64,000 nt of DNA from Bedellia somnulentella (Eukaryota > Arthropoda > Insecta > Lepidoptera > Bedelliidae): contig OY755174.1 of the NCBI GenBank assembly GCA_963576735.1, positions 4,960,001 through 5,024,000 of the forward strand. Reading direction: 5' to 3'. Positions 9,842-20,217 of this stretch are shown in pieces. The notes below the pieces were generated by a model that was not told the DNA's origin, did no database searches, and saw only the letters and a list, made by a program, of their open reading frames with translations. How positions within the stretch are numbered: the stretch's first letter is position 1; the number at the start of each line of letters is the position of its first letter. Made by a program: the position numbers and the translations under genes.

Positions 9842-9995
9842 GACTTATACTCACGACCATTATTCCCATTGGGGTAGGCAGAGACTATCAATGGCCACTC
9901 AGCACGATCTTGACAAATCTCTCTTGCTTCCCTTACATTCATTATTCGTCTCATACATGCTCTTTTATTTTCTTCACTTGGCACCTTCCTCTTTA
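9842..9995 (-). mobile_element. RTE-clade LINE 3' fragment
   Basis: Reverse-strand copy of the 1064-1212 fragment: CCCATTGGGGTAGGCAGAGA, then GACAAATCTCTCTTGCTTCC and CATACATGCTCTTTTATT. Non-coding remnant. Confidence 0.75.
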
Positions 9996-10141
9996 TAAGA
10001 ACGTTTCTAGAGTACAGTAAAGCAAATCATAATGGGGATAGTCACTTAGGTCCTTCCTTATACTCCCACCCAGTTTATCCGGGTAGAAACGATTACATTA
10101 TAGTAATAAATAAAAAATAAATAAAGGAAAGAAAAAAATTG

Positions 10142-10215
10142 ACACTGGCGGGAATCGAACCCGCGACCTCGGGTATACGCCCACGTTGCTCTACCAATTG
10201 AGCTACCGTGTTAAT
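10142..10215 (-). repeat. tRNA-like sequence (SINE head or tRNA pseudogene)
   Basis: On the minus strand there is a good D arm (GCTC..GAGC, with TAGCTCAATTGGTAGAGC) and a perfect T arm (GCGGG TTCGATT CCCGC). The acceptor stem has mismatches and the anticodon arm cannot be folded with a U33 in place. A T-rich run follows at the 3' side. I therefore read it as a tRNA-derived SINE head or pseudogene, not a working tRNA gene. Confidence 0.5.
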
Positions 10216-10245
10216 GGCTGCCAGCGCGAAATTCTTCTATCCTTT

Positions 10246-12180
10246 ATTTCTTATACACGTTTAAGTAGTGTTTGCGTTTCCTATTTCCGATTTTTTTACT
10301 AATTCTTTATTTATTAGTTACTAGCTTTTTGCCCCGCGACTTCGTCCGCGTGGACTTCATTTTTTGCATCCAGTTTACATAATACCAAAATACCGAAACA
10401 CTATCTCAACTTCTGTTTTTTATATTTATAATCCCGCGGGCATTGTAAATGACATAAAGGACATTGAGGCTTTTTAAGTGATTGTTGGGCGATGCAGTTT
10501 GTGACCCATCACTAACAACCTTTATTAACCTATCTTTTATCAATATATTTCCAAAATTGGATGAAGAATCTCCGAAGCTATGGCTACCCTTTTATGGAAT
10601 TTATGGTTGTTAGCATATATTCATGAATGATTGATAGATGGATTTCATAAATTCAATCGCACCAAGTTTTATTATAAAATGTAAAAAAACTCTATATTAA
10701 CTTTCATTTGCTATATCAACCCGTTAGGGGTTGAGTTCCGAAAATTCCTTTTCAATTGTTCATAAGAATCATGAAACAAATATACCAAGTTTTTATGTTC
10801 AGAAATGAGAATATCTTTAGTAAGTACAGATACGGATAGTAGTTTGGCGCTGCGGCGACGGCCCGGTGCTGCCCCCTACACTGACCGTTGGTGATAGTGG
10901 GAGAGCTTGCAGCGATTGCTCGGCAATATAGGGATGATTAGAGGTGGATCTCCTTCCAAAATAATCGCTAAATTGAAGGGATAGTGCTTGTTATTATTAT
11001 ATATAGTGTTATTTTAAGCTAACAAAAATTTTTTTTACAAAAAGCTTGAATTACCTGAGATACGAACCCGGGACGATTGATTCATAATAGTTCTAATTAA
11101 AATATACTCATAGTAGTTAGTTATAATTTTTATTACGCTTTATTTCATATTAGTCTTAGTATTGATAAACAAATTTGTCATTTAAATTGATGAAACCCCT
11201 TCATCTTTCCATTATTTCTTATACACGTTTAAGTAGTGTTTGCGTTTCCTATTTCCGATTTTTTTACTAATTCTTTATTTATTAGTTACTAGCTTTTTGC
11301 CCCGCGACTTCGTCCGCGTGGACTTCATTTTTTGCATCCAGTTTACATAATACCAAAATACCGAAACACTATCTCAACTTCTGTTTTTTATATTTATAAT
11401 CCCGCGGGCATTGTAAATGACATAAAGGACATTGAGGCTTTTTAAGTGATTGTTGGGCGATGCAGTTTGTGACCCATCACTAACAACCTTTATTAACCTA
11501 TCTTTTATCAATATATTTCCAAAATTGGATGAAGAATCTCCGAAGCTATGGCTACCCTTTTATGGAATTTATGGTTGTTAGCATATATTCATGAATGATT
11601 GATAGATGGATTTCATAAATTCAATCGCACCAAGTTTTATTATAAAATGTAAAAAAACTCTATATTAACTTTCATTTGCTATATCAACCCGTTAGGGGTT
11701 GAGTTCCGAAAATTCCTTTTCAATTGTTCATAAGAATCATGAAACAAATATACCAAGTTTTTATGTTCAGAAATGAGAATATCTTTAGTAAGTACAGATA
11801 CGGATAGTAGTTTGGCGCTGCGGCGACGGCCCGGTGCTGCCCCCTACACTGACCGTTGGTGATAGTGGGAGAGCTTGCAGCGATTGCTCGGCAATATAGG
11901 GATGATTAGTGGTGGATCTCCTTCCAAAATAATCGCTAAATTGAAGGGATAGTGCTTGTTATTATTATATATAGTGTTATTTTAAGCTAACAAAAAATTT
12001 TTTTACAAAAAGCTTGAATTACCTGAGATACGAACCCGGGACGATTGATTCATAATAGTTCTAATTAAACATTCATAGTAGTTAGTTATAATTTTTATTA
12101 CGCTTTATTTCATATTAGTCTTAGTATTGATAAACAAATTTGTCATTTAAATTGATGAAACCCCTTCATCTTTCCATTAT
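10246..12180. repeat. Tandem duplication, two 968-bp units
   Basis: Units 10246-11213 and 11214-12180 are nearly identical. Differences include GATTAGAGG versus GATTAGTGG, a T-run length change near 11025/11995, and a small indel near 11100/12068. Each unit contains the Helitron 3' terminus and an old SINE relic. High identity indicates a recent event. Confidence 0.9.
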
Positions 12181-12733
12181 GAACATTAACAAAGTGTCTG
12201 ATGTGAATTCCATCGATGATAAAAATAATCGCTGCAATATATTGAGCCATATATGAGTTAAGGTTTTTGATGTTCCTATGAGAACTCTTGCGGATTCCTT
12301 AGTTTCAAGGAATCGTCGTCGTTTCATTTAGCTTCTAAATTTACATGTTAATATTCGTTTGCAATATAAGTAGATGTAAAAAAAAATGTATACGATGAAA
12401 AAATGGTACATCATCCCTCGGGAGTTCCTTATTTTCGGGGATCCATTACCGTACCATTAAGCTTCTAAATTTTGATTTTTATATTAGTTTACAATATTTT
12501 ACGTTGTTTTAAACGATACACAGCGCCATCTCCAATGCATTTAGTAAGCAAACAATATTTTTGATTTCCCATGGGAACATATTTTTTCCGGGATAAAAAG
12601 TACCCTATTATTTAATTTAGACTTCTAACTACACGTCTGAAAAATGTCAAAGCAATCGGTTCAGTATTTACGGCGTGAAAGCGGAACAAACAAACAAACA
12701 AACTCACTTTCCCATTTATAATATTAGTATATA
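10321..12733 (-). mobile_element. Non-autonomous Helitron with duplicated 3' end
   Basis: The minus-strand 3' end is GCGGACGAAGTCGCGGG..CTAG, a GC hairpin followed by CTAG. It occurs twice, at 10321 and at 11289, because of the internal tandem duplication. The minus-strand 5' end is the AT-rich TACTAATATTATAAATGGG at about 12733, with the terminal C mutated. CAAACAAACAAAC lies just inside it. No helicase or Rep coding sequence is present. Confidence 0.7.
10462..10618 (+). mobile_element. Old SINE relic inside Helitron
   Basis: TGAGGCTTTTTAAGTGATTG, GGGCGATGCAG, CCCATCACTAACAACC and TATGGCTACCC are diverged pieces of the (TATG)n SINE. The second tandem unit repeats it at 11430-11586. A related relic is in the Helitron at 49258-49395, so it was part of the ancestral Helitron. 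Confidence 0.6.
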
Positions 12734-13688
12734 TAACAATTTCCTAAAACGTTTGCGCGATATTTGTGAAGAATACCTTTTTTATATTTGATTTTACATA
12801 CAATAAACCTATACTAACATAACAGGTTCTATAACAACCTGCTTATGCAGTGAAACTGAAGTAATTGTCCCTTTATGAATATTTTCTTCTTTAACATACT
12901 ATGGCAGTACATACATAATACTCACTTTAATCAATTACGCAAATGGAGCTAAATGGTAAATTTAAATTGTTATATATGAGTTTATTCGTTCTTTTTTTTT
13001 AGTTTTAATAATGATAAATTTTGTAGTTTATAAGCTTATTGTTTTATGATGACTGTTGTGTGTTTAAAGTGTACCTTTAGTTATGAATAATTGTTTTTCT
13101 TTCTTTCAAATAAATATTTTTGACACCCGCACGGGGGCGTATATCCGAATGTTGTCGGTTGGAGTCCTCCTTGTTTAAAAAAAAGATTTTCATGCAAAAA
13201 CAAAGCCTAAATATATATTGACTCTATTACTTTCCATTGCTATCCACCTCCCAGATCCCCTTCAATATCACAATAAAGCAACTGTTTTTTTATTTTGATC
13301 GACCTTAGCTCTACTATATTTTTATTTACTCCACACTCATGCCTATCACAATCAAATTTTGTTGGCATATAATCCATTGTCCAAGTTTTGTCCAAGTGTG
13401 TCCTCCGTGGTCATTCCTGGACTAACATTACCTTCCTGAAGACCTTTTTCAGGTTAGTAGCAAGTATAAATTCGGAACATACATAATGAGGTAGTATTGA
13501 ATTGTCATATAACTGTGTACTACTATCCTAAGAACATAAAGTTTTCTGTAAACATAGATGATGACCGCAGAGTACGCGTTTAAAACGTAAACGCGTTAAA
13601 AGAGCCAGACTTGGTCTTACGCTTATGATATATGCCTCAAAATTTGATTGTTATGCTGAGCTGAGCTCATCAGTATTAAATAAAAAAT

Positions 13689-13828
13689 GAGAGTGTGCTT
13701 AAAAAGCAGCATAAAAAAGAAGATACTAGATGAAAACAAAACTAGAGAGGTTGGCCGGGGTGGTAAAAAGTGGCGATCGATAGTCTCTGCCTACCCCAAA
13801 GGGAACTAATGGCGTGAGTATATGTTAT
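13689..13828 (+). mobile_element. RTE-clade LINE 3' fragment
   Basis: D2 counterpart of 3214-3380. GAGTGTGCTTAAAAAGCAG, GATCGATAGTCTCTGCC and GGCGTGAGTATATG are preserved. No open frame. Confidence 0.7.
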
Positions 13829-14249
13829 ATAGTATATGTGATGACCTGAACCAAACTAAGGTCAAGTAGTTTTTAATCAACAAACCGGCTTTCCACATCC
13901 AGCACACAACTTAAATTGTGACAGTATTAGTAAATATAAATTAGCCGGTCCTCTTCCCAGTGCAGAGTAATACGAATACACAAACCCGATTTAAGCCCGG
14001 CCAGCCAATGTTAGGTTATACTTTTTTTAACGAGAATACGTTTTTATCTATTTCAATCACTAATATAATAAGTTTTTCCCATGTTGGTTCCGACAGAGGC
14101 TGAAAGGTTGCAAATTTCAAATATTGAATTGCATTTTTTTGGGATTTACACCTATTAGAAATTAGACTACTGTGCGTCAATTTAGGCTGTAAAATGTAGA
14201 AAAGATGTATTTATATAATATCAAGGTATAAAAGAATTGTTGCTAATAT

Positions 14250-14481
14250 GCAGTGTAGTGCTGGTATAGAATGCCACCACCCATTTCTACCCACAGTTGT
14301 CGTAATAGGCGACAAAAGGTGTGGGAGTTTTTAAGTTGTTTTTGGGCGATGCGCTTGGAGACCCTTCACCAACGATACTTTACATTTTTCCCGTATTTTT
14401 CTAGCTCTAAAGTTCTGGCTGCTCCTTTATGTATTTATAGCCGTGAGGATATTTATATGCATGTGTGATGTATGTATGTAT
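14250..14481 (+). mobile_element. SINE-like repeat
   Basis: D2 counterpart of 3939-4199, with a small internal deletion after CATTTTTCCC. Ends in (GTAT)n. Confidence 0.75.
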
Positions 14482-14897
14482 GCTATTATAAACTATTTTC
14501 CATTAAAATGGCCCACAAGTTTTTGAAAGAGACGAAAATGACGATCGATTGACTCTGCCTAACCTAACGGGAAATTATGATATGTATATATATATATGAT
14601 AGTGAATTCCCTTTTTAGTACTTGAGTGGCTTATTTGAACATATATTCTTCATATCGGTGCATATGTAAAATTATGAATTTTTCAAGAGCCAAATGGAAC
14701 CTATTTTGAGAGAACTGCTTCCCCGACTCACCATATAGTATAGAGCTTATACTATATCCACAGAAAGATAAAAAGGTTTGCTATTGTTATCCAATAAAAC
14801 TTCGCAGGCATTAGAATAACATACATACCAGAGCTTCAGAATAAGAAATTTTTGAATTACCCGTGGAAGTATATTTAATTTATAATAAGATAATTAA

Positions 14898-15164
14898 TTT
14901 ATATTATAATTCATTGCTGTGTAGTGTTGGCTTAGAATAGCACTATCCCATTTCTTTCGGTGGGTGTACGTAAGAGGCGACTAACGGTATTGGGGCTTTT
15001 AAGGGATTTTTGGGCGATGCGGTTGGAGACCAATCACCAACAACCTTGATCTTACCATCTTTTCCCCACTCAACTTTCCAAAAGTAGCTGAGGAATTTCT
15101 AATTCCTTAGCTCTGGCTACCCCTTCTAGAGATTTATAGCCGTGAGTATATGTATGTATGTATG
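14898..15164 (+). mobile_element. SINE-like repeat with 12-bp TSD
   Basis: Flanked by TAAGATAATTAA at 14886-14897 and 15165-15176. The same site in copy 1 (about 4612) is uninterrupted. The SINE head GCTGTGTAGTGTTGG is preceded by about 18 extra AT-rich bases inside the TSD. The tail is GTGAGTATATG(TATG)n. Inserted after the duplication. Confidence 0.9.
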
Positions 15165-15210
15165 TAAGATAATTAAATAGCCATACTGATTTAAAACGTA
15201 TAATAAAATT

Positions 15211-15437
15211 CATCACTACCCCTTTCTACCTATGGGTGTCGTAAGAGGCGACTAAGGGTATGGGCCATTTAAAGTGGTTTAGAGCCTTGCGGTTGGAGAA
15301 CCATCACTAACGATACTTTATTTTTACCACCTTTTTCTTCTACTAACTTCCAAATGTTGCTGAGGAGTTTCTAGTTTTAAAGATCTGGCTACCCCTTTTT
15401 GGGATTTATGGCCGTGAGTATATGTAAGTATGTATGA
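15211..15437 (+). mobile_element. SINE-like repeat, head lost
   Basis: D2 counterpart of 4658-4897. Begins near CATCACTACCCC and ends GTGAGTATATGTAAGTATG. Confidence 0.7.
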
Positions 15438-15671
15438 ATCTTATGCATTCGTAAAAGTTCACAAAAAGTGGTTTCGATCATGTAAGAATTTTTGTTTAAA
15501 GAGGGCTTCTAGTTGCATTAGCGGTTGCATGCAACACTTGTAGTGCATAGTTTACTGCATCTTTTTGTATGGAAACCTTTTACAAGTCTAGGATCCTCTT
15601 TCGTTAATGGGATATCACTTACTTTAGGTACGTCAAAGCAATGTAGATATTTGTAGTTAACTTATACTTGG

Positions 15672-15985
15672 TGTACTTATACTTAAACGACGTGATAGCT
15701 CAATGGGTAGAACACCGGCTAACGTGCAAGCGACTAGTGTTCAAATCCCGGGTCGGGCCTACACCAATTTGTCTTTTCTAAAGATATATGTGTGGTTAAT
15801 TTATCATGGTTGTTAACGGTGAGGGAAAACATCGTGAGGAAACCCACATGACTGAGTTGTACTTAGTCATGTGACAGTGTATTCGTACAAAACGGCGATA
15901 GGCCTGCCCCCTATCACGTGAGTACACTGTCCTTGCAAAACGTGGGTACTCTGAACACCAGGTGACAAAGTCACGTGATGTTCAG
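15672..15985 (+). mobile_element. tRNA-headed SINE, 5' part (split by LINE)
   Basis: A box TAGCTCAATGGGTAGAAC and B box GTTCAAATCC, with the body up to GTGATGTTCAGAA. Here the CR1-like LINE begins. The 3' remainder is at 19907-19966. The TSD TTATACTTGG is at 15662-15671 and 19967-19976, the same insertion as 5552-5929. Confidence 0.85.
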
Positions 15986-16359
15986 AAAAAAAAAAAAAGT
16001 CAAAATCTTTATTCTTCAAAATTAAGTTAAAAACTAACATTTTTTGAACGTCAAATGTTTTTAAATTTATCATTAGTTCGTTGCTTCGGAAGGTGTTCGT
16101 AAAGAGAAGAAGCAACAAAGAAACTCTTTACATTCACATTTTTTCATTTTTTCAAAACATGGTTTGTACAATTTCAGTTTATTAACATGTTTCTACTTTA
16201 TAAAAGATTTTCGATGCGACAAAACCAAACGCTTGTTTGACATAATAAAAATAAATTGTCCATCACAAAAAACCAATCACATAACGTGAGAAGAAAAATC
16301 CTCACCAGACAATTATTCCTGGGAATAACGAGGGAAGATTTATAGCTTTACGGACACGG

Positions 16360-17988
16360 TCATGTGCGCGTTGGGTCCTTGTCGTTTAAAAAATCTTGAA
16401 CACTGTAGTAAGATTTCTTTAAAAGCATTGCTTTAATTGCCTTTTTAAAAGATGCCACAGGCAATTCCAACATGTCAGAATGAAGTTTGTTGAACATTTG
16501 GAGGGATAGTCCCATAAAGGAGTTACTTACTTTATTAAGTCTCCACTTCGGTACGTTAAGTTTGTCCTTATTTCGAGTGTTAACAGTATGCCTATCACTA
16601 ACTTTACTAAATTGACATATATTCTTTTTAGCATACATTAAATTCTCAAATATGTATTGGCAAGGGACAGTTAAAATGCCAATATCTTTAAATTTTTCGC
16701 GCAACGAATACCTCGACCTCAACATGTAAATAGATCGGATAGCTCGCTTTTGTAAGACGAAAACTTTATGAACATCAGCCGCTTTACCCCATAATAAAAT
16801 ACCGTACGACATAATACTATGAAAATAACTGAAATACACAATGCGAGCTGTTTCTACGTCTGCTATTTCTCTAATCTTATGCACGGCATACGCTGCAGAG
16901 CTCAGCCTTTTAGAAAGTGTTAGTATATGGGGTCCCCATTGCAACTTAGAATCGATTATTATCCCTAGGAATTTTGTCTCTTTCACTAATTCTACTTTTT
17001 CACTATCAATAACAATATTGTTTTCAACTTGCCTAACATTCGGTAAAGTAAATTTAATACATTTAGTTTTTTTGGCATTTAGAACCAGGTTATTTACAGT
17101 AAACCAATGCAATACCAGTGAGATAGCTTTATTTACGTCGTCAAGAGATGTAGAGGATCTCGCTACATTAAATATTAAAGATGTGTCATCTGCAAACATA
17201 ACTATCTCAGAATACTTTTGTACCATAAATGGTAAATCATTAATGTAAATCAGAAACAGTAATGGGCCAAGTATAGAACCTTGAGGAACGCCCATTTCTA
17301 TTTCCGATCCTTCCGACGTGGTTCCATTAATATCAACCTTTAAAGTTCTTTTATTAAGATATGATGCCATCAATTTCAGTGCTTGCTCGTCAAAACTTGT
17401 TGCAGAGGTCGAGGTAATTCGGGTTGGCTCATTAAATACATTTAGAAGATTAAATGATTGAAAAAATGTTAATATTCTCTCCTTTACTAGACCCTCACCC
17501 AACAAGTCAACATTGAAATCCCCACAAACTACAAACTCTCTGGAGCTGCGGGAAGCCATCCCCAAAGCATCTTCCATCACTTCTTCAAAGATGTCATAGT
17601 TACCTTTGGGTGGGCGATATACACACAAAATTATGTACTTGTTCAATTCAATGCATGAGATTTCTACATGTTGTTCAACAGAGAGTCTACAGATGTCTTT
17701 TCTTTCTTTAAATTTAATGTCTACATATAATAGTATCATACTACCCCCACACATTATGGACTCTCTGTTAAAACAACTGCCCACTGTGTAATTCTTTAAA
17801 CTAAACTTCATTTGTTCGGCTTTTAACCAGTGTTCTGTCAAACAAAGTATTTTAACATTGTACTTATTAACGAATAACTCTAATTCTAATAATTTGCAGG
17901 AAAGGCTCTGTATGTTCTGATGAACAAGAGAAATGTATGCCTTTTCCTTTGTCTTACTACCTAGTTTAAAGCTAAATTTGCAGATACA
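16360..17988 (-). pseudogene. CR1-like LINE ORF2 with in-frame RT deletion
   Basis: ORF2 should encode an APE-type endonuclease followed by reverse transcriptase, for target-primed reverse transcription. The open frame starts just after a TAA at about 17989 with no ATG. The EN N-terminus is visible (SLVHQNIQSLS, ILCLTEHWLK), then YRPPKGNY and VVCGDFNVDLLG. After TSATS the frame jumps to FDEQALKLMASYL. By comparison with copy B, 415 codons are missing: the end of EN and the RT up to and including the motif with the first catalytic Asp. RT motifs GVPQGSILGPLLF and MFADDTSLIF and the C-terminal domain to the end remain. The deletion keeps frame and the rest has no stop, but the protein cannot be an active RT. 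Recent origin is likely. Confidence 0.85.
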
Positions 17989-18108
17989 TTAGTACATGTA
18001 CTAATAACTGCATCCAAGTCAGTTGAAATAGTTATGTTATTCAAATTAATAACATTGTTGTAAATAATATTACTAGCTAGTAACATAGCTAGACGTTTTT
18101 TAGAATGT

Positions 18109-19437
18109 TCAGGTACTTTTAGTCAAAAATGGTTTCTTAATATAGTTATTTATATTAAAATTAACATTTTTTTGCCTATATCCCAAGGTCAAATTATATA
18201 GTAACATATTTAATTTATAGATCCTAGTATTAACCTTATAGCTAAGATGCTTGGAATATAGGAAGTCACTTATAATTATTTTTCTGACATTTAAATTAAC
18301 CAACTTGTCAAATGATTTCTTTAAGTCACTTGGTTTAACCATGTTACTTGAACCAATTAAAATAACTAAAGTAGTGTTGGAGTCATATTGTGCTTTTAAA
18401 ACAGAATTTATTATTTGTGAGTAACTTGCTCCGGGCATACAAGTATTTAAGATACATTGGTCTAATTCTTTGTTTAAATGATGGCCAATGTTAACACCAA
18501 GAGAATCGGAGAAGACTAAAGTCCTCTGAGTCGACACACCTCTATTGTAAGCAAAAGTGGGCTGAACCATATTATTTCTATTTTCAGGGGATACATCATT
18601 TATGACAGTACTTACGCTTTCACACTTATTGCAAAACCCAGAAAGTGTTTCTACTGTTTTGATATTTTCATTACCTAATTCTATGATTTCTTCTAAACCT
18701 TCTATGTAGCTTTGCATCTCTAAGTGGCTGTTATGATACTTTAATGTAATATCTTGAAGAGATTTTTCCAATTCTATAATCCTATTACTATCATGGCTAA
18801 GTTTAACTTTATTATTGTCTAGAGAAAGTTCATAATCACTACATAGATTTTCTAGCCTATTTAACTTAAATTTCATCTCATGATGTTGACTACACCTTAG
18901 TTTATTAAGTTTTTTTACATGATTTCTTACAATTCTTTTAAGTTTAAGGTATTTCTTTAACTTTTTTGAACCTTTTATGTTAACAATAGGTAGGGGTTTT
19001 TTTTCTTTTACCGGAGTAGTTAAGTCTATAGTTGGCATATGAATAACGCTATCGTACATTTGCTGTAGCATAATTGAGTTCTCCTCAGATTTGTTACTCC
19101 TTAGTGTATGAAGTTCCAATTCAGCTCCTGCCAGTTGTGCTTTTAACAATTGTATCTCTTGAAGTGCTGCTTCATGAAAATCATAACTATCTTGGTGCAA
19201 ACTAACATCTCTTTGCAGGGCCATCCTTTGGGCTATGCTATCTTGTAGCTCTGCGTCCATATCAACAAGTTGTTTCCTTAAACAAGAATTGGTTTTAATA
19301 ATATTGTTAATTTCTTGCTCACTATCCTCGCGTTCCTCTAACAAATTAATGATATTTTCTTTTGATTTTTTTAATTCTAAAAGGGGTGAATTTAACTTCT
19401 TTTCTAAATTACTAATAGTTTCACTGCGAGTAGGCAT
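18109..19437 (-). CDS. CR1-like LINE ORF1, coiled coil + SGNH/esterase-like domain
   Basis: A 442-residue protein starting at an ATG (MPTRSETISN). Residues ~1-125 and ~195-260 are rich in Leu/Glu/Lys heptads and should form coiled coils. A basic stretch (KGSKKLKKYLKLKR) is at ~155-168. A C-x2-C pair is at 269-272 (FCNKCES). The C-terminal ~140 residues resemble SGNH hydrolases: FSDSLG (Ser312 as nucleophile, with the usual Gly of GDS replaced by Ser310), PGAS at 335-338, IGSSNM with Asn365, and Asp391...His397 in the last block. CR1-clade ORF1 proteins are known to carry such an esterase-like domain, and ORF1 products bind RNA in the retroposition complex. The frame is fully open even though ORF2 is broken. 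It is about 120 bp upstream of ORF2. Confidence 0.85.
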   Translation of the reverse strand: MPTRSETISNLEKKLNSPLLELKKSKENIINLLEEREDSEQEINNIIKTNSCLRKQLVDMDAELQDSIAQRMALQRDVSLHQDSYDFHEAALQEIQLLKAQLAGAELELHTLRSNKSEENSIMLQQMYDSVIHMPTIDLTTPVKEKKPLPIVNIKGSKKLKKYLKLKRIVRNHVKKLNKLRCSQHHEMKFKLNRLENLCSDYELSLDNNKVKLSHDSNRIIELEKSLQDITLKYHNSHLEMQSYIEGLEEIIELGNENIKTVETLSGFCNKCESVSTVINDVSPENRNNMVQPTFAYNRGVSTQRTLVFSDSLGVNIGHHLNKELDQCILNTCMPGASYSQIINSVLKAQYDSNTTLVILIGSSNMVKPSDLKKSFDKLVNLNVRKIIISDFLYSKHLSYKVNTRIYKLNMLLYNLTLGYRQKNVNFNINNYIKKPFLTKST

Positions 19438-19906
19438 TTTAACTATTTCTGAGCTAATGGTACTTGATATTGTGTAACTAGGTTTTATTTACTAGATAAC
19501 TTATTGACAAATTTAAGGTTATATTTTATGATAAGAGTATATCTTGGAAAATATAAGTAGATAAGAAGAAATATAACTTATTAATGCAGTACTTAGTTAT
19601 ACTGAGGTATTTGTTTTAATGTAATATGAGTAATATGAGTAAAATAAAGAAAAAATACTGGCCTGAAAAAACCGTTGAAACAAGCGATAAACAAAGTACT
19701 TTAATATAATCCCGAAATATTTGTAAAACTTCAATTCTCCTTTTAGTATATCTTATCCTTATGAAACGGAGATCTTTTCAGTGTAAATTCTTTCAAAAAC
19801 TATCTTAAATACAATTAAAATCCTAAAATTTAAATTTTCGACACAAACACTTGTCGATGCCACAGAATAGAAATCCTGCCACAGAGTAGAAATCTTAGAA
19901 ATCTTA

Positions 19907-19966
19907 GAAGTATTAGTACCTCTGCCAACCCCTTCGGGGATATTCGGCGTGAACGTTTATGTTATG
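19907..19966 (+). mobile_element. tRNA-headed SINE, 3' part (split by LINE)
   Basis: Resumes at AAGTATTAGTACCTCTGCC and runs to the TTATG tail. It completes the SINE begun at 15672. Confidence 0.85.
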
Positions 19967-20114
19967 TTATACTTGGTTCTAAATTCTGGAGGTCATTATT
20001 GATACTTATTTATAATTTTTATGCACAACTTCTCGAATTGTTACTAATTTTATTCCATATGAACTCCCAATTTTAACTTAATATTCGAAAGTGTATGAGA
20101 AAGATCTAAGCATC

Positions 20115-20205
20115 ATGTATCATCTATGTCACCTGTTGTAGTTAACCAAGTTTTGCTTGGACAGTGCATACAGTCGATGTTGTAAGGACAGGCCTTTTGT
20201 CTTGT
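20115..20205 (-). mobile_element. Degenerate tRNA-headed SINE body
   Basis: D2 counterpart of 6080-6178. Confidence 0.45.
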
Positions 20206-20217
20206 TACGTACAAATA

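Larger units (their letters stand above)
7801..9986 (-). repeat. Right arm of the inverted repeat
   Basis: Reverse complement of 1064-3010, with an extra SINE at 9600-9831. At informative positions in the portion shared with 12735-13510 it agrees with the D2 copy rather than the left arm. Examples are TATTTATTTGAAAG, CCACACTCATGCC-type bases and the CTTCAGGAAGG variant. Confidence 0.85.
15986..19906 (-). mobile_element. CR1-like LINE, copy A (full ends, internal deletion)
   Basis: Inserted into a tRNA-headed SINE whose two halves join cleanly when the LINE is removed. Minus-strand order: 5' UTR (about 19438-19906), ORF1 (19437-18109), ORF2 (17988-16360), then a ~370-bp 3' UTR with AATAAA and a terminal run of T's (A's on the plus strand at about 15987-15999). 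The target duplication looks short (about AGAA). Compared with copy B it has lost 1,245 bp inside ORF2. ORF1 with an esterase-like domain plus ORF2 with endonuclease and RT is the CR1-clade layout. Confidence 0.85.

Noticed and set aside
1064..9986. Polinton or another large DNA virus-like element with long terminal inverted repeats
   Set aside because: The spacer holds no polymerase, integrase or capsid-like frame, and the arms are built from retroposon scraps. Kept only as an unexplained inverted repeat.
10142..10215. Functional tRNA gene
   Set aside because: D and T arms are good, but the anticodon arm cannot be formed with a U33 and the acceptor stem has mismatches. A SINE head or pseudogene is more likely.
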